Shown here: positions 34,654 to 43,987 of the stretch, piece by piece
How the letters are laid out: the number at the start of each line of letters is the position of its first letter
Numbering within the stretch: the stretch's first letter is position 1
DNA from: Streptomyces sp. 71268
GTDB taxonomy: Bacteria > Actinomycetota > Actinomycetes > Streptomycetales > Streptomycetaceae
Direction: 5' to 3'
Assembly: GCF_029392895.1 (NCBI RefSeq)
Contig: NZ_CP114200.1
Location: 6,144,501 to 6,208,500 of the forward strand
Length of the DNA stretch: 64,000 nucleotides
The notes under the pieces: model-generated
Told to the model about the DNA's origin: nothing
Seen by the model: only the letters and a program-made list of their open reading frames with translations
The model's database searches: none
Position numbers and translations under genes: made by a program

Positions 34654-34971
34654 GCCGGCCTCCCGACCGTCAACCGTCACATCGCTGGCGGGAACCGTCG
34701 GCCCCCGGCTGAAATGGCCGTCGCCAACGCCTCGTTGGTGGCCGGGACCTAGCCTGTGGCCGGCACGCTACGCGCGTCAACCGCCCGTACGCGGGCCGCC
34801 GAAAGTTCGCCTCCCCGTCGCGTGGCGGCAAGGGAACGTCGCGCGGGGGCGGGGAGAGGGGCGCGGCGCCGCGGTGGGCCGGGTTGGGTGGCGGAGGCGG
34901 TCGTCGGGCCGGTCGGCGGTACGGGCAGGATCGAAGGCCCGTCAACACCAGCGGATCAGGAGCGCACGGAC

Positions 34972-35742
34972 GTGACCACCCAGCCCACGACGCACACCAC
35001 CACCTACGGGACCGACGCCCTGGCCATGGACGTGCACCGCCCCGACGGGGCCCGGACGGCGGCGCCCGTCGCCCTGCTGTGGCACGGCATCGGCCCCGAA
35101 GAACGGGACGTTCTGCGGCCGCTGGCGCGCGAGGTCGCGCGGCTCGGGTTGCTCGTCTACGTACCGGACTGGCGCTCCGACGCCGCGGACGGCGGGCGCG
35201 CGCACCTCCTCGAGTCGCTGCGCTTCGTACGGGAGCACGCCGGCGCCCACGGGGGCGATGCCGATAGGTGCGTGCTCGCCGGCTGGTCGGCCGGGGCCGG
35301 GGCCGCGGCGGGCCTCGCGCTGCGACCCGCCGCGTGCGACGGATGGCGGCCGATGGCCGTCGTCGGCATAGCGGGCCACTACGGCCGGCCCGCCCGGACC
35401 ACCGGCGCCAGCCCGTTGGCGGAGTTGGCCACCACGTCGGCGGGGCCGCTGCCCGTGCGACTGGTGCACGGGACGGCGGACGACATCGTGGCGGCGGAGC
35501 ACACCCGCGAGTTCGCCGCCGCCCTGCGGGAGCGCGGCTGGCCCGTGTGGCGGACGGAGCTGGCGACGGACCACGCCGGTGTCGTCATGGCCGAGTTCAG
35601 CGTGGAGCGCGGGCGGTGCGTACCGGCGCGGGCCGCGCACGCGGTGGCCGGCGGGCGGGCCACGGCCGAGGTCATCGCGCACGCGGCCGGCCTCGCGCCG
35701 GCCGAGGGCGGCGTGGGTGGGAAGGGCCCGGCCGGGCGGTGA
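34972..35742 (+). CDS. Alpha/beta hydrolase (dienelactone hydrolase/esterase-like)
   Basis: This 256-residue alpha/beta hydrolase has an oxyanion segment LLWHGIGPEERD, the nucleophile elbow LAGWSAGAGAAAGLA (Ser in GWSAG), a catalytic Asp region VRLVHGTADDIV, and His in LATDHAGVVM. This resembles the carboxylesterase or BD-FAE group. The start is GTG 34972 behind AGGAG with 8-nt spacing. Downstream is a palindrome and the large gene at 35896, with no clear functional link. The substrate is unknown. Confidence 0.8.
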   Translation: MTTQPTTHTTTYGTDALAMDVHRPDGARTAAPVALLWHGIGPEERDVLRPLAREVARLGLLVYVPDWRSDAADGGRAHLLESLRFVREHAGAHGGDADRCVLAGWSAGAGAAAGLALRPAACDGWRPMAVVGIAGHYGRPARTTGASPLAELATTSAGPLPVRLVHGTADDIVAAEHTREFAAALRERGWPVWRTELATDHAGVVMAEFSVERGRCVPARAAHAVAGGRATAEVIAHAAGLAPAEGGVGGKGPAGR

Positions 35743-35794
35743 ACGTGGCGCGTGCCGGGCTGGTCTGCGTAGGTGGCGAGCATCCGCTCCGTCA

Positions 35795-35812
35795 ACATAC
35801 GTACGCGTATGT
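35795..35812. promoter_or_regulatory. Palindrome upstream of the large uncharacterised gene
   Basis: ACATACG-TACG-CGTATGT has perfect 7-bp arms and lies 84 bp upstream of ATG 35896. It resembles an operator for a dimeric repressor such as TetR. The symmetry is clear but the binding protein is unknown. Confidence 0.5.
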
Positions 35813-35895
35813 CGTGAGCTATCAGCACATGCATACCCCGCCGTGCGAAGGGGTAGCTCGCTGACCCCCTGACCGGTGTCAGCAGCAGTAGGGAG

Positions 35896-38800
35896 ATGCG
35901 GATGGGCACACCAGCACCCGGCGAGGATGCTCCGACCGGCGCCACTCACGTGCAGGTTCTGGACGTGACGATGCAGGACACGCTGCGGGCGGTGGGCATC
36001 CCGGTGGATGCCTCGTCCGCCCGCCCCGTCGCTCAGTTCTACGCACCGGACGAGACCGCCCCCGCCGATGGCGCGCCGCCGGTCGCCGGTGGTCGGGCAG
36101 GAGTTGGGGAGGCGGTGCCGCAGGCGGTGGTGGTCAGCGCGGTCGACGGGCTGCCGCGCCGGGCCCTGCACGTGGTGCGCGACGCGCGGGTCCCGCTCGG
36201 CTGGCGGGTGACGCCGCTCGACCTCGGGGCCGGGACCGAGCCCGCCGAGGTCGTCGTCGTGGGTCACTCGCCGCGCTGCGTGGTGCTGGACACCGCGGGC
36301 GCCTTGCACACCTGCGCGCTCGCGCCGGACGGCGGCTTCGGCCCGGCTCGGCGGCTGTCGGCCGACGACGGGGCCCGGTGGGAGGCCTTGCGTTGTGACG
36401 GCGAGGGGCTGGCGTACGCGCGGCAGGGAGACGGCCGGTACTGCCTGATCCGCGAAGGCGAGGCGATGGAGGCGGAGTTCGACGACGCGGGGCCCGGTGG
36501 CGGCCTGCTGGCCGACGTCGAACTGGGCGACGGTCGGTACGCCTGCGCCGCGTGGGTGCGACCCACCGACGCGTACCCCGTGCACGTGGCGTGGCGCGGC
36601 GCGGACGGAGCGCGGGGTGGCAGCGCTCGCCTCTCGCACGAGGAGGGCAGGCGGGCGCGGCAGGTAGTGGCGCTGTACCCGGACGGCGGGGCCCTGCTGG
36701 TCCTGGTGGCCAACCGGGACGGATCCTTCTCGTGCGCGCGCCTCGACGGTAGGGCGGGCGGCGAGGGGCGGCTCGCGCCGGCGCCCGTACCGCCGATGCC
36801 CGTCGCCGTGGGGTTCGCCGACGTGGTCCCGCACCGTCGCCGGGAGTCGTACGGCGGGGGCGAGCGGGACTTCCGGGACATGTACGCGCTGGACGTGGCG
36901 CGACGGCTGTGGGTGATCCGCGAGAGTCGGTCGACGCCGGGGCGCTGGACGCCGCCGGTCCCCATCGACCGGGAGGTCGGCCTCTTCGCCGTCGCCGGAA
37001 GGACGCGCGGGGAGCGGGACACCGCGCTGTTCACCTGCCACCGCGACGGCCCGCTGCTGCGACTGGCCGTCCAGCAGGCGCGTACGCGCAGGTGGCGCTC
37101 TGTCGAGGTGCGCCGGCCCGGCACCGCGGGCGAGGCGCACACCGCGGACTTCCACCACGTCGAGCTGAGCGTGTTCGACGCGACCGGCAGGCCGCTGGTC
37201 CTGCACGAGGTCGGCCTCGCCAGTGCCGCGCACGCCGGCGACTGCGAGATCTACTGGCAGCGACCCGGAGTGACAGGCGTCGAGCCGACGTTGCACACGC
37301 TGACCGCGGAGCCCCAGCCGTTCCTGACCGACCACGCGGGCCTGCTGCGATTCATGGTCCGGGCCACCACGCTGGCCAGGACGGAGTTGGTGCTCATGAA
37401 CGGGGCCGGGAACCACGTGGCCACCATTCGCCCCGGTACCAAGACGCTCGCCTACCTCGCCGGCACGGGCACCCTGCGCGAGAGCGACGCCCGGGGGCGG
37501 CTGCCCGCGTTCGACGCCGGGGGAGCGGCGCTGGGCGACCTCGCCGCAGGCGTCGCCCCCGACCGGCTCGCCCGCACCGCCGAGGTCATCCGAGCGATCG
37601 CCCGGCACGCACTGGAGGGACCTACCGCCCCGCCCGCCGTACAAGTACCGACCACCACCGACGCACCGACCAGCACCGATGCCGCGTGTACCGCCAACGG
37701 GAACGAGGTTGCGGCCAGCGCCACGGCCCAGGGCACGCGGGCCGGGGCGGACGGCGCCGGGGACCCGCTCGTGATCGGCGACCTGTGGTTCGGGGTGGAG
37801 CGCGGCGTGGTCGAGGTGGGGAGCTGGGCCGCGGACGGGACAGGCTGGGCGGCGACCGGACTGGCGCTCGCGGGGCGGCCCGTCGCGCCGGGTGTCCGGT
37901 TGCCCGTGCGGGGCATGGAGGAGGGCGGGCGGGCCGTCGGCGCGTGCTTCGCGGGCGTCGGTGTCCCCTCCCGGGAGGTGATCGGCTGGTTGAGCACCGC
38001 GACCGACTGGAAGGCCGTGTGGGAGGCCAAGACGGCGCTCCAACGGGCCATGAACCTCTCCCGGACGGTCGCCGACGCCGACGGGTTCGCTCGCCTGGAC
38101 CAGACCGTCGACGCCTGGCTCGACGCGCGGGAGGGTGACCTCGACCAACTGCTCGACGTGCTCGCGCACGGATTGCTCAAGGACAAGACGTTCCAGGCCG
38201 GCATCGCCTTCGCGGTGCCCCGTCCGGTGGTCTTCGAGGCCCTCAACGACCCGATCGCCGGCTGGCTCGAGGAGCGGCTCCAGCGACTCGGGCCGCTGAC
38301 CTTCCCCGCCCTCCGGCTCGACCCCGCGCTTGAGCGGGCCTTCGCCACGGACTTCGCCGCGGTCAGGGAGCGCGTCCTGTGCCATCTGCACGCCCTGTGG
38401 GAGGCGGTCGGCGGCCTCGTCGGCAGCCAGCGGCAGGTGTACGACCAGGACCTCGCCCACCTGCTGGCCGAGGCCAAGAAGTGCCTGCGGGCGGTCTTCG
38501 GGTGCGTGCGGGAGATCGTGCACAGCCTGCTGCGGGTCGTGGACGCCGCCGTGGGCGCGATCGCCGGTTCGCTGAACACCGCGTTGGACGGGTCGCGGCT
38601 CACCCCGCTGTGGCAGCAGGCCGCCCGCGCCGCGCGGCGTGAGGACGACGACACGCCGACCGTCGGCGGCCTCCTCGCGCTCATGGCCGCCTACCCGGCG
38701 ACCATCGCGCACAAGGTCGCCACGGGTGACGCCCGGGCCAGCCTGTTCCCCGACGGGATCTGGCCGTACCACACCGGCGACGAGCCCGGGTCTCGGGACG

Positions 38801-39361
38801 AGGAGGAACAGGGCCTGGCGCTGGGGGTGTTGACCAGCATGAGCACCTGCTACCTGGCGTTCGCGCGGGCCGGCATCGACCTGTGGACACCGCGCGCGCC
38901 GGACCAGCCGCTGCTGCGCCACTTCCACGGCGGCGTCCTGGCGTCGAGCCTGGTGGTGCTCGCGGCCGGCTTCGGCGACTGGACGCTGGCCACCACCCCC
39001 GACGAGCACGTCCCGTACCCGGTGCTCGGGGAGGTCGTCGCCGGGATCGGCAGCCTGCTCGGCCTGTTGGGGCACGACACGCCGGCGGGCCGGACCCTGA
39101 GCCAGGCGGCGCCCGTCGTCACCACGCTGGCGGCGCTGTGCGTCCTCCCGCCGCTGGTGCGGGCGTGGGAGGAGGGGCGGCTCGCGGGCGGCGCGGGGGG
39201 AGTGGGCGGCGTCCCTCGGTCCGATCGGGCCGCTCTTCGCCTTCCTCGGCCTCCCCGAGTTCGCGGAGGCGCCCGGGGTGCCGGAGGCGCACGCGGCGAT
39301 CGACCTGGGGGCGCACGTGGCCGCGGCCATCCCCCAGTTCGTCGCCGCCCTGCGGTCGTAG
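35896..39361 (+). CDS. Very large uncharacterised protein, frameshifted near its C-terminus
   Basis: No known family is recognised in this ~1,150-residue protein. Residues ~60-520 have repeating beta-strand-like units (ALHVVRDARVPLGWRVTPLD, RYACAAWVRPTDAYPVHVAW, FRDMYALDVARRLWVIRESR) suggesting a beta-propeller or lectin-like fold. A Thr/Ala linker (PTTTDAPTSTDAA) leads to an all-helical half (about 640-1150), including AFAVPRPVVFEALNDPIAGW and ALWEAVGGLVGSQRQVYDQD. The open frame continues to 39423 with an unnatural Arg/Gly-rich end. One fewer G in the GGGGGG run at about 39196-39201 instead gives EWAASLGPIGPLFAFLGLPE and a natural stop at 39361. No signal peptide is seen. A palindrome precedes the gene. 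Confidence 0.6.
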
Positions 39362-39852
39362 CCGTGTCACGCGCCGGCGCCTCAAGTCCGGTCGGCCAAC
39401 CGCCGTGCCGCGCTGGGCGGTGAGCATCGGCGCCCCCCTTCGGGTGGTCAGCCGTCGGCTCGGACGGCAGCGGTCGGCGGGGTCGGTGAGCGCGCGGTCG
39501 GTGAGCGCGCGATCGGTGGCAGGGCCGGGTGCGGGCCGGACCCGGGTGGGTCCGGCCCGGTGTCCGCATCGCGCAGCAGCCAGCAGCGTGGATAGGGACG
39601 GTTCACACGCTACGACCGACCACTGACAACGCACGGCCGTCGGCCACGCCCCCGCGCTGTCGCCACGGCGCGCGCGCCGGCGGCGGTCCGCACACCGCGC
39701 GCCGGCCGGGACCGGCCCGCGCTGGCCCCGGCCCGTTCCGGGCAGCGCGGTCAGGGCTGCTCGAAGCGGGTGGCGGGCCCGCGCGACCACGGCTGCTCCA
39801 CGGGGCGTGTCACCGGACGCACGTGGTCAGGGCGTGCGGTCAGAACGCGCGG
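39362..39852. other. Gene-free spacer with short direct repeats
   Basis: No convincing gene is seen in this 491-bp spacer. It has two tandem copies of GTCGGTGAGCGCGCG (39482-39511), and two copies of GGTCAGGGCGTGCGGTC at 39825-39841 and 39851-39867, the second overlapping the stop of the minus-strand NmrA gene. Such repeats fit slippage in non-coding DNA. Confidence 0.5.
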
Positions 39853-40767
39853 TCAGGGCGTGCGGTCGGGGCGCGTGGCCGGCGCGGGGCGCTGGCCCAA
39901 GTGGGCGACGGCGTGCTCGCGGAGGGTGTGGGGCGGGCGGCCCGTGAGGCGCAGCACGGTGTCGGTGACGTACTCCTCGGCGCCCTCGGCGATGGCGCGG
40001 TCGAGGCCGGCCAGGAACGCGGCGTACTCCATCGGCAGCCCGGCCGCCAACCGGTCGCGTAGGTCGGCGAAGCCGACCGGGGCGTGGCTGACGGGGCGGC
40101 CCGTCACCGCGCTGAGCAGGGCGGCGACCTCGTCGTAACTCAGCGCCTCGGGACCGGTGATGACCAGGTCGCCGGTGGGTGGCGGGTCGTCGGTCAGCGC
40201 GTGCACGGCGACCTCGGCGATGTCCTCGGCGTCCACGAAGCCGACGCGGCCGGTGCCGGTGGCGGTGGTGAGCACGCCGTCGCCGCGGACGCTGTCGGCG
40301 TGTGGGTGCTGGCCGGTGAAGTTCTGCATGAACCACGACGGCCGCAGCACGGACCAGGTCTCGAAGAGGTCGTCGAGCGCGGCGTGCACCTGCCCCACGC
40401 CCGGGTCGCCGGCCCGGATCGCGGACGAGCTGAGGAGTACGACGCGGCGCACGCCGGCCGCGCGCGCCCGGCGCAGGAACGGCAGTACCACCGGCGCCGG
40501 GTCGGGGTCGCCGACCGGCGGGACGACGTACACCCGGTCCGCGCCGCGCAGGGCCTCGTCGTGGGTGGCGGGGTCGTACCAGTCGAAGCGCGCGCCTCGG
40601 GCGCCCGCCGGCGCGGTGGCGCCACGGCTCGCCGCGGTGACGGGCCGCCCGAGCGAGACGAGCCGGCCAACGACGCGCCCGCCGGTGTTGCCCGTGGCCC
40701 CGGTGACCAGGGTGGTTCCACTGGCCCCTGTGGCTGGGGTGGCCGGTGCGGTGTCGTGCTCGGTCAC
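39853..40767 (-). CDS. NmrA-like NAD(P)-binding oxidoreductase
   Basis: This 304-residue atypical SDR has the nucleotide motif GTTLVTGATGNTGGRVVGRL, VRRVVLLSSSAIRAGDPG, SVLRPSWFMQNF and GFVDAEDIAEVAVHAL. It is closely related in layout to the NmrA protein at 3395-4258. The start GTG 40767 overlaps the SnoaL-like gene by 4 bases, so both are in one operon controlled by the divergent TetR gene. Likely a quinone or azo-type reductase or a redox sensor; the substrate is unknown. Confidence 0.87.
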   Translation of the reverse strand: MTEHDTAPATPATGASGTTLVTGATGNTGGRVVGRLVSLGRPVTAASRGATAPAGARGARFDWYDPATHDEALRGADRVYVVPPVGDPDPAPVVLPFLRRARAAGVRRVVLLSSSAIRAGDPGVGQVHAALDDLFETWSVLRPSWFMQNFTGQHPHADSVRGDGVLTTATGTGRVGFVDAEDIAEVAVHALTDDPPPTGDLVITGPEALSYDEVAALLSAVTGRPVSHAPVGFADLRDRLAAGLPMEYAAFLAGLDRAIAEGAEEYVTDTVLRLTGRPPHTLREHAVAHLGQRPAPATRPDRTP

Positions 40768-41198
40768 GGCGCGCTCCTCGCGGTGGTCCGCTCGGCGGCC
40801 ATCGAGTCCGGGATGGCGAGCGGGTTCCAGTAGTCGCGGTAGTGGGTGAAGCGCCCGTCGCGGACGGTGGCGACCACCACGTACGTCATGTCGTAGGGCG
40901 CGCCGGTCGCGACGACGCGGCCGGTGCCGCGCCACTCGGCGACGATGGTCGTCGGGTCGGTGGTCTCGTGGATCTCCAGGTGGGCGACCTCGCGCAGGTC
41001 GATGTGGTCGGGGTAGTCCCGCAGGTACGCGGCGAGTTCGGCGCGGCCCGTCAGCCGCCGCGGGTAGCCGGGCGGGGCGTACGGGAACTCGACGCGCACC
41101 TGCTCGTCGCTCAGCGCCACCCAGCCGTCGATGTCCTTGGCGAGCAGCAGGCGCAGCCCGTGGCGGAAGAGGTCCGCCGGTGCCGTGGGGTCGGTCAT
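40764..41198 (-). CDS. SnoaL-like / NTF2-fold protein
   Basis: This 144-residue NTF2-like protein has PADLFRHGLRLLLAKDIDGW, RVEFPYAPPGYPRRLTGRAE and RFTHYRDYWNPLAIPDSMAA. The alpha+beta cone fold binds small hydrophobic molecules; relatives are ketosteroid-isomerase-like or ester-hydrolysing enzymes. It is coupled to the NmrA-like gene (GTGA overlap), and its promoter lies in the spacer with two TetR operators. The two proteins probably act on the same small molecule. Confidence 0.8.
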   Translation of the reverse strand: MTDPTAPADLFRHGLRLLLAKDIDGWVALSDEQVRVEFPYAPPGYPRRLTGRAELAAYLRDYPDHIDLREVAHLEIHETTDPTTIVAEWRGTGRVVATGAPYDMTYVVVATVRDGRFTHYRDYWNPLAIPDSMAAERTTARSAP

Positions 41199-41222
41199 CG
41201 GAAGTGCTCCGTCCGATACGAT

Positions 41223-41239
41223 GCGGACCGATAGTCCGC
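41223..41239. promoter_or_regulatory. TetR operator 1
   Basis: GCGGAC-CGATA-GTCCGC is a perfect 6-bp-arm palindrome between the divergent SnoaL-like and TetR genes. It shares the layout GGAC-N5-GTCC with the site at 41259, with centres 35 bp apart. Confidence 0.75.
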
Positions 41240-41258
41240 TTGTGTCATCGGCAATATA

Positions 41259-41273
41259 CGGACCGCTGGTCCG
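41259..41273. promoter_or_regulatory. TetR operator 2
   Basis: CGGAC-CGCTG-GTCCG repeats the GGAC-N5-GTCC pattern of the site at 41223, and both are followed by CTT on the same strand. It lies 20 bp upstream of the tetR start, so TetR should repress itself and the divergent operon. Confidence 0.75.
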
Positions 41274-41293
41274 CTTCGCAAGAGGAGGGTTCC

Positions 41294-41869
41294 GTGACCG
41301 TACGGAGGGAGCGCGCGGACGCCGTGCGCAACCGCGAGGCCGTGTTGGCCGCGGCCGACGCGCTGTTCGCCCGCAGCGAGCGCCCGCGCGGCATCTCGAT
41401 GGACGACGTGGCGGCGGCGGCCGGGGTCGGCAAGGGGACCCTCTTCCGGCGGTTCGGGGATCGGGCAGGGCTGATCCGCGCCCTGGTCGAGGCCCGGATC
41501 GAGCCGCTGCGACAGGCCGTGGAGGCCGGGCCGCCGCCGCTCGGCCCGGGGGGCGCGCCCCGGGAACGGGCCCTGGCGCTGCTCGACGCCGTGCTGGAGT
41601 TCAAGCTCGCCAACCGGCACCTGACGCTGGCCCTGGAGGACGCGGGTGGCGCCAGCCCGTACCAGGCCGGGCACTACGTCGGGTGGCACGCGACCCTCCG
41701 CGACGTGCTGCGGGAGCTGCCCGACGTGCCCGACGCCGACTACGCCGCCCACGTCCTGCTGGCCGCGACCCGGGCCGACCTCGTGGAACACCTGGTGACG
41801 GTCGAGGGGTTGGCGGGGGAGGAGGTGCGGCGGCGACTGGCGGGGTTCGCGGCGGTGGTGCTCGGCTAG
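41294..41869 (+). CDS. TetR-family repressor
   Basis: This 191-residue repressor has its helix-turn-helix near the N-terminus (ISMDDVAAAAGVGKGTLFRR with FGDRAGLIRALVEAR) and a helical ligand domain. The start GTG 41294 follows AGAGGAGGG. It is divergent from the SnoaL-NmrA operon, with two matching palindromic operators in the 95-bp spacer, so it almost certainly controls that operon. The inducer is unknown. Confidence 0.9.
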   Translation: MTVRRERADAVRNREAVLAAADALFARSERPRGISMDDVAAAAGVGKGTLFRRFGDRAGLIRALVEARIEPLRQAVEAGPPPLGPGGAPRERALALLDAVLEFKLANRHLTLALEDAGGASPYQAGHYVGWHATLRDVLRELPDVPDADYAAHVLLAATRADLVEHLVTVEGLAGEEVRRRLAGFAAVVLG

Positions 41870-43987
41870 CGAGACGCCCGCGCCTCGCCCGCCGGCCGCC
41901 GTGGCTGTCCCGGGGTGGTCAGGCTGTCTCAGGGGTGGCCCGGGGTGGCCCGGTTGGTGTCCTCGGCGCTGGTGTCGTCCGTGGCGAAGGGCTCGGGCCG
42001 CGCCCTGTGAATTGCGCGATTTAGGGGGTGCCCGTATTCCCGGTCACGCGGTGGGAGTTCTCGGCGAAGGGCGGCGGTGGGGCGCCTTGGCCCGCCGGGC
42101 GCGAGCATGCGGAAAGGCCGTTGCCGTAAGGGATTTGACGTAAGATCGGGTCGGCGGCTGAATGCGCGACGCGGTGAACCGCGCGTAACGCGTGTCGTGT
42201 TCGGAGCGGCGCCCGAGTGGCGGTCCCGTGCTGGGTGCGCGTCGCGCGCCCGGCTGGATATGCGGATCGAGGAATGGCTCGGCACGGCATGTCCGCTGCG
42301 CGGGCTTCCCCGTCCGGTGGCGCCCGTAACGCGGCAACCGGAATTCACGCGATCCCGCTGGGGTGTTTGAGGGGTGTCGCTGGGGCCGGCGGCGACGGCG
42401 AATGTCGCCGCGCCGGGGATGCTGACGCGGCGGATTTCGCTGCCTGTTCCCTCCGGTCGACCGGGAATTGACGGGTCGTGAGGAAAGGCCCGGGCATACC
42501 CGGCCAATCGGTGCGGATTCCGCGTGTGCGATGTGTCCGCCGGTGCGGGGGCGAAGAACCCGGAGTCGGTCGCGGGGGCGGGGCGGGGCGTTGGCGGCTC
42601 GTGGTGGTTGTCGCGACGCGGTCGCCGGGCGCCCCAGGTGTGGCATGTGCCCTGGTGGGGTGGTGGATGCCGGGCGTGGTGGGCCGGCTCGGCGGCCAGG
42701 CGCGGGGCGGCCCGCGCGACCTGGCCGGTGGTCGGGGGCGGCGCATTTCGCGGCGACGGACACCGGCCCCGTCGATACGGGCCGCGAGTGGGCCTCCGGG
42801 TGCCGGCGGCTGTGCCGATGCTCACACTGGAGGTCCACGAGGGATGGCAGTCATATGGCGCGGCAATGAACAAGGCGTTGTTCGGTGCGAAGGGGGAACG
42901 GCGCCTCGGAATCACCATGGAAATCCGGCCGGGTCCTATGCCATGATTCAGCGGCGCGACGCACTGGATGCGACCCAACTGGCCACGTAGCTACTGGGAT
43001 CGCTGGGAAAACCCGTCAGCACGAGACATGGAGGGTCCAGGGATGCGTGTCGCCGCACCGAGCGGTCACCGTTCTCGTTTCTCTCTTCCACTATCCCGCG
43101 CCATGGTCGGCGCCACGGCCCGTGGCGCGGATCGACCGGACGAAACCGTCACTTCCGTCAACGTCGGAACGCGCTCCGGCCTTGGCGGTACGGGCGTGCG
43201 CGGGAAGCGCGCCCCGCATTTCTGCCAGTCGTTTCGTTCGCCCAATGGCAAGGCCGCCGAAGGCAACGGCAAATTCCTGCTAGTCACCCGATTCCGGTGG
43301 TGCTACTGCGCCGATCTGCGGCGCGCCGTACGGTCAGCCCCATGAGCACCCGGCCACCTCGTCCGCGGTTAGCGGCCCGCACCCGGGCGGTGAGCGGTGG
43401 ATCGCCCCGCCCCCGGTGCGGCACGGGGCCGGCCCCCGGCCGGGTGCGCGCGGCCCGCACACGGATCGCGCGGCCCGCCACCTCCGCCGCGCCTCCCACC
43501 ACTACTGGCGGGCAGCCCACCACCGCCGCGCGGCTCGCGACATCCGTCGGGCCGCTCGCGACGCCCGTCGCGCCCGCGCCGCAGGCCGTCAGGCCATCCG
43601 TGGCAACGCTGTCGCGGGCCGCCCCGCCGCCGCGTACCACCGCGCGGTGGTGTGGCACACCCGCCCCGGCGGCCCCGCGCGCCGCCGGCACGTACGCCAC
43701 CACCTCACCCGCGACCACCTCACCCGCCACCAACCCGTCCGCCGTCGGGCGCTTCGCCGCTCAGGCCCCGCGCCGCAGGCCCGCACCGGGCGAGCCGTGG
43801 CGGCGCTCGATATCCGACGCCCGCGCCGCGACCTCGGCGGGCGCCCAACGCCGCGGCCCGGTGCCCGGCCCCACGCCGGACCGACCGGCCGGCAGAGCCC
43901 CACCCATGTGAGCCCGCGGGGCCCACTCGCCCCGCGAGTCGTCGGTGGGAGCCATGCGCGATGTGACAACGCAACACGGGGGAAGAC
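41870..43987. other. Long stretch with no convincing gene
   Basis: About 2.1 kb shows no reading frame with a recognisable protein. The open frames present on either strand are Arg/Pro/Ala-rich and inconsistent with coding composition. Parts (about 42,000-42,450 and 42,850-43,300) are less GC-rich than the genes around them. It separates the TetR module from the SARP gene and probably marks the left boundary of the biosynthetic cluster. Degenerate genes or an unannotated small RNA cannot be excluded. Confidence 0.5.

Noticed and set aside
34942..39330. 1,462-residue open frame on the minus strand
   Set aside because: It is antisense to the large + strand gene and is Arg/Gly/Pro-rich with no recognisable motif; long mirror frames are normal in GC-rich DNA.
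42044..42946. Several 130-260-residue frames in the 42-43 kb stretch
   Set aside because: All are Arg/Pro/His-rich with inconsistent codon pattern and mutually overlapping; none has a recognisable motif.
43297..43911. 204-residue Pro/Thr/Ala-rich + strand frame before the SARP gene
   Set aside because: Low-complexity, no domain, no clear ribosome site, and several overlapping frames of equal quality.
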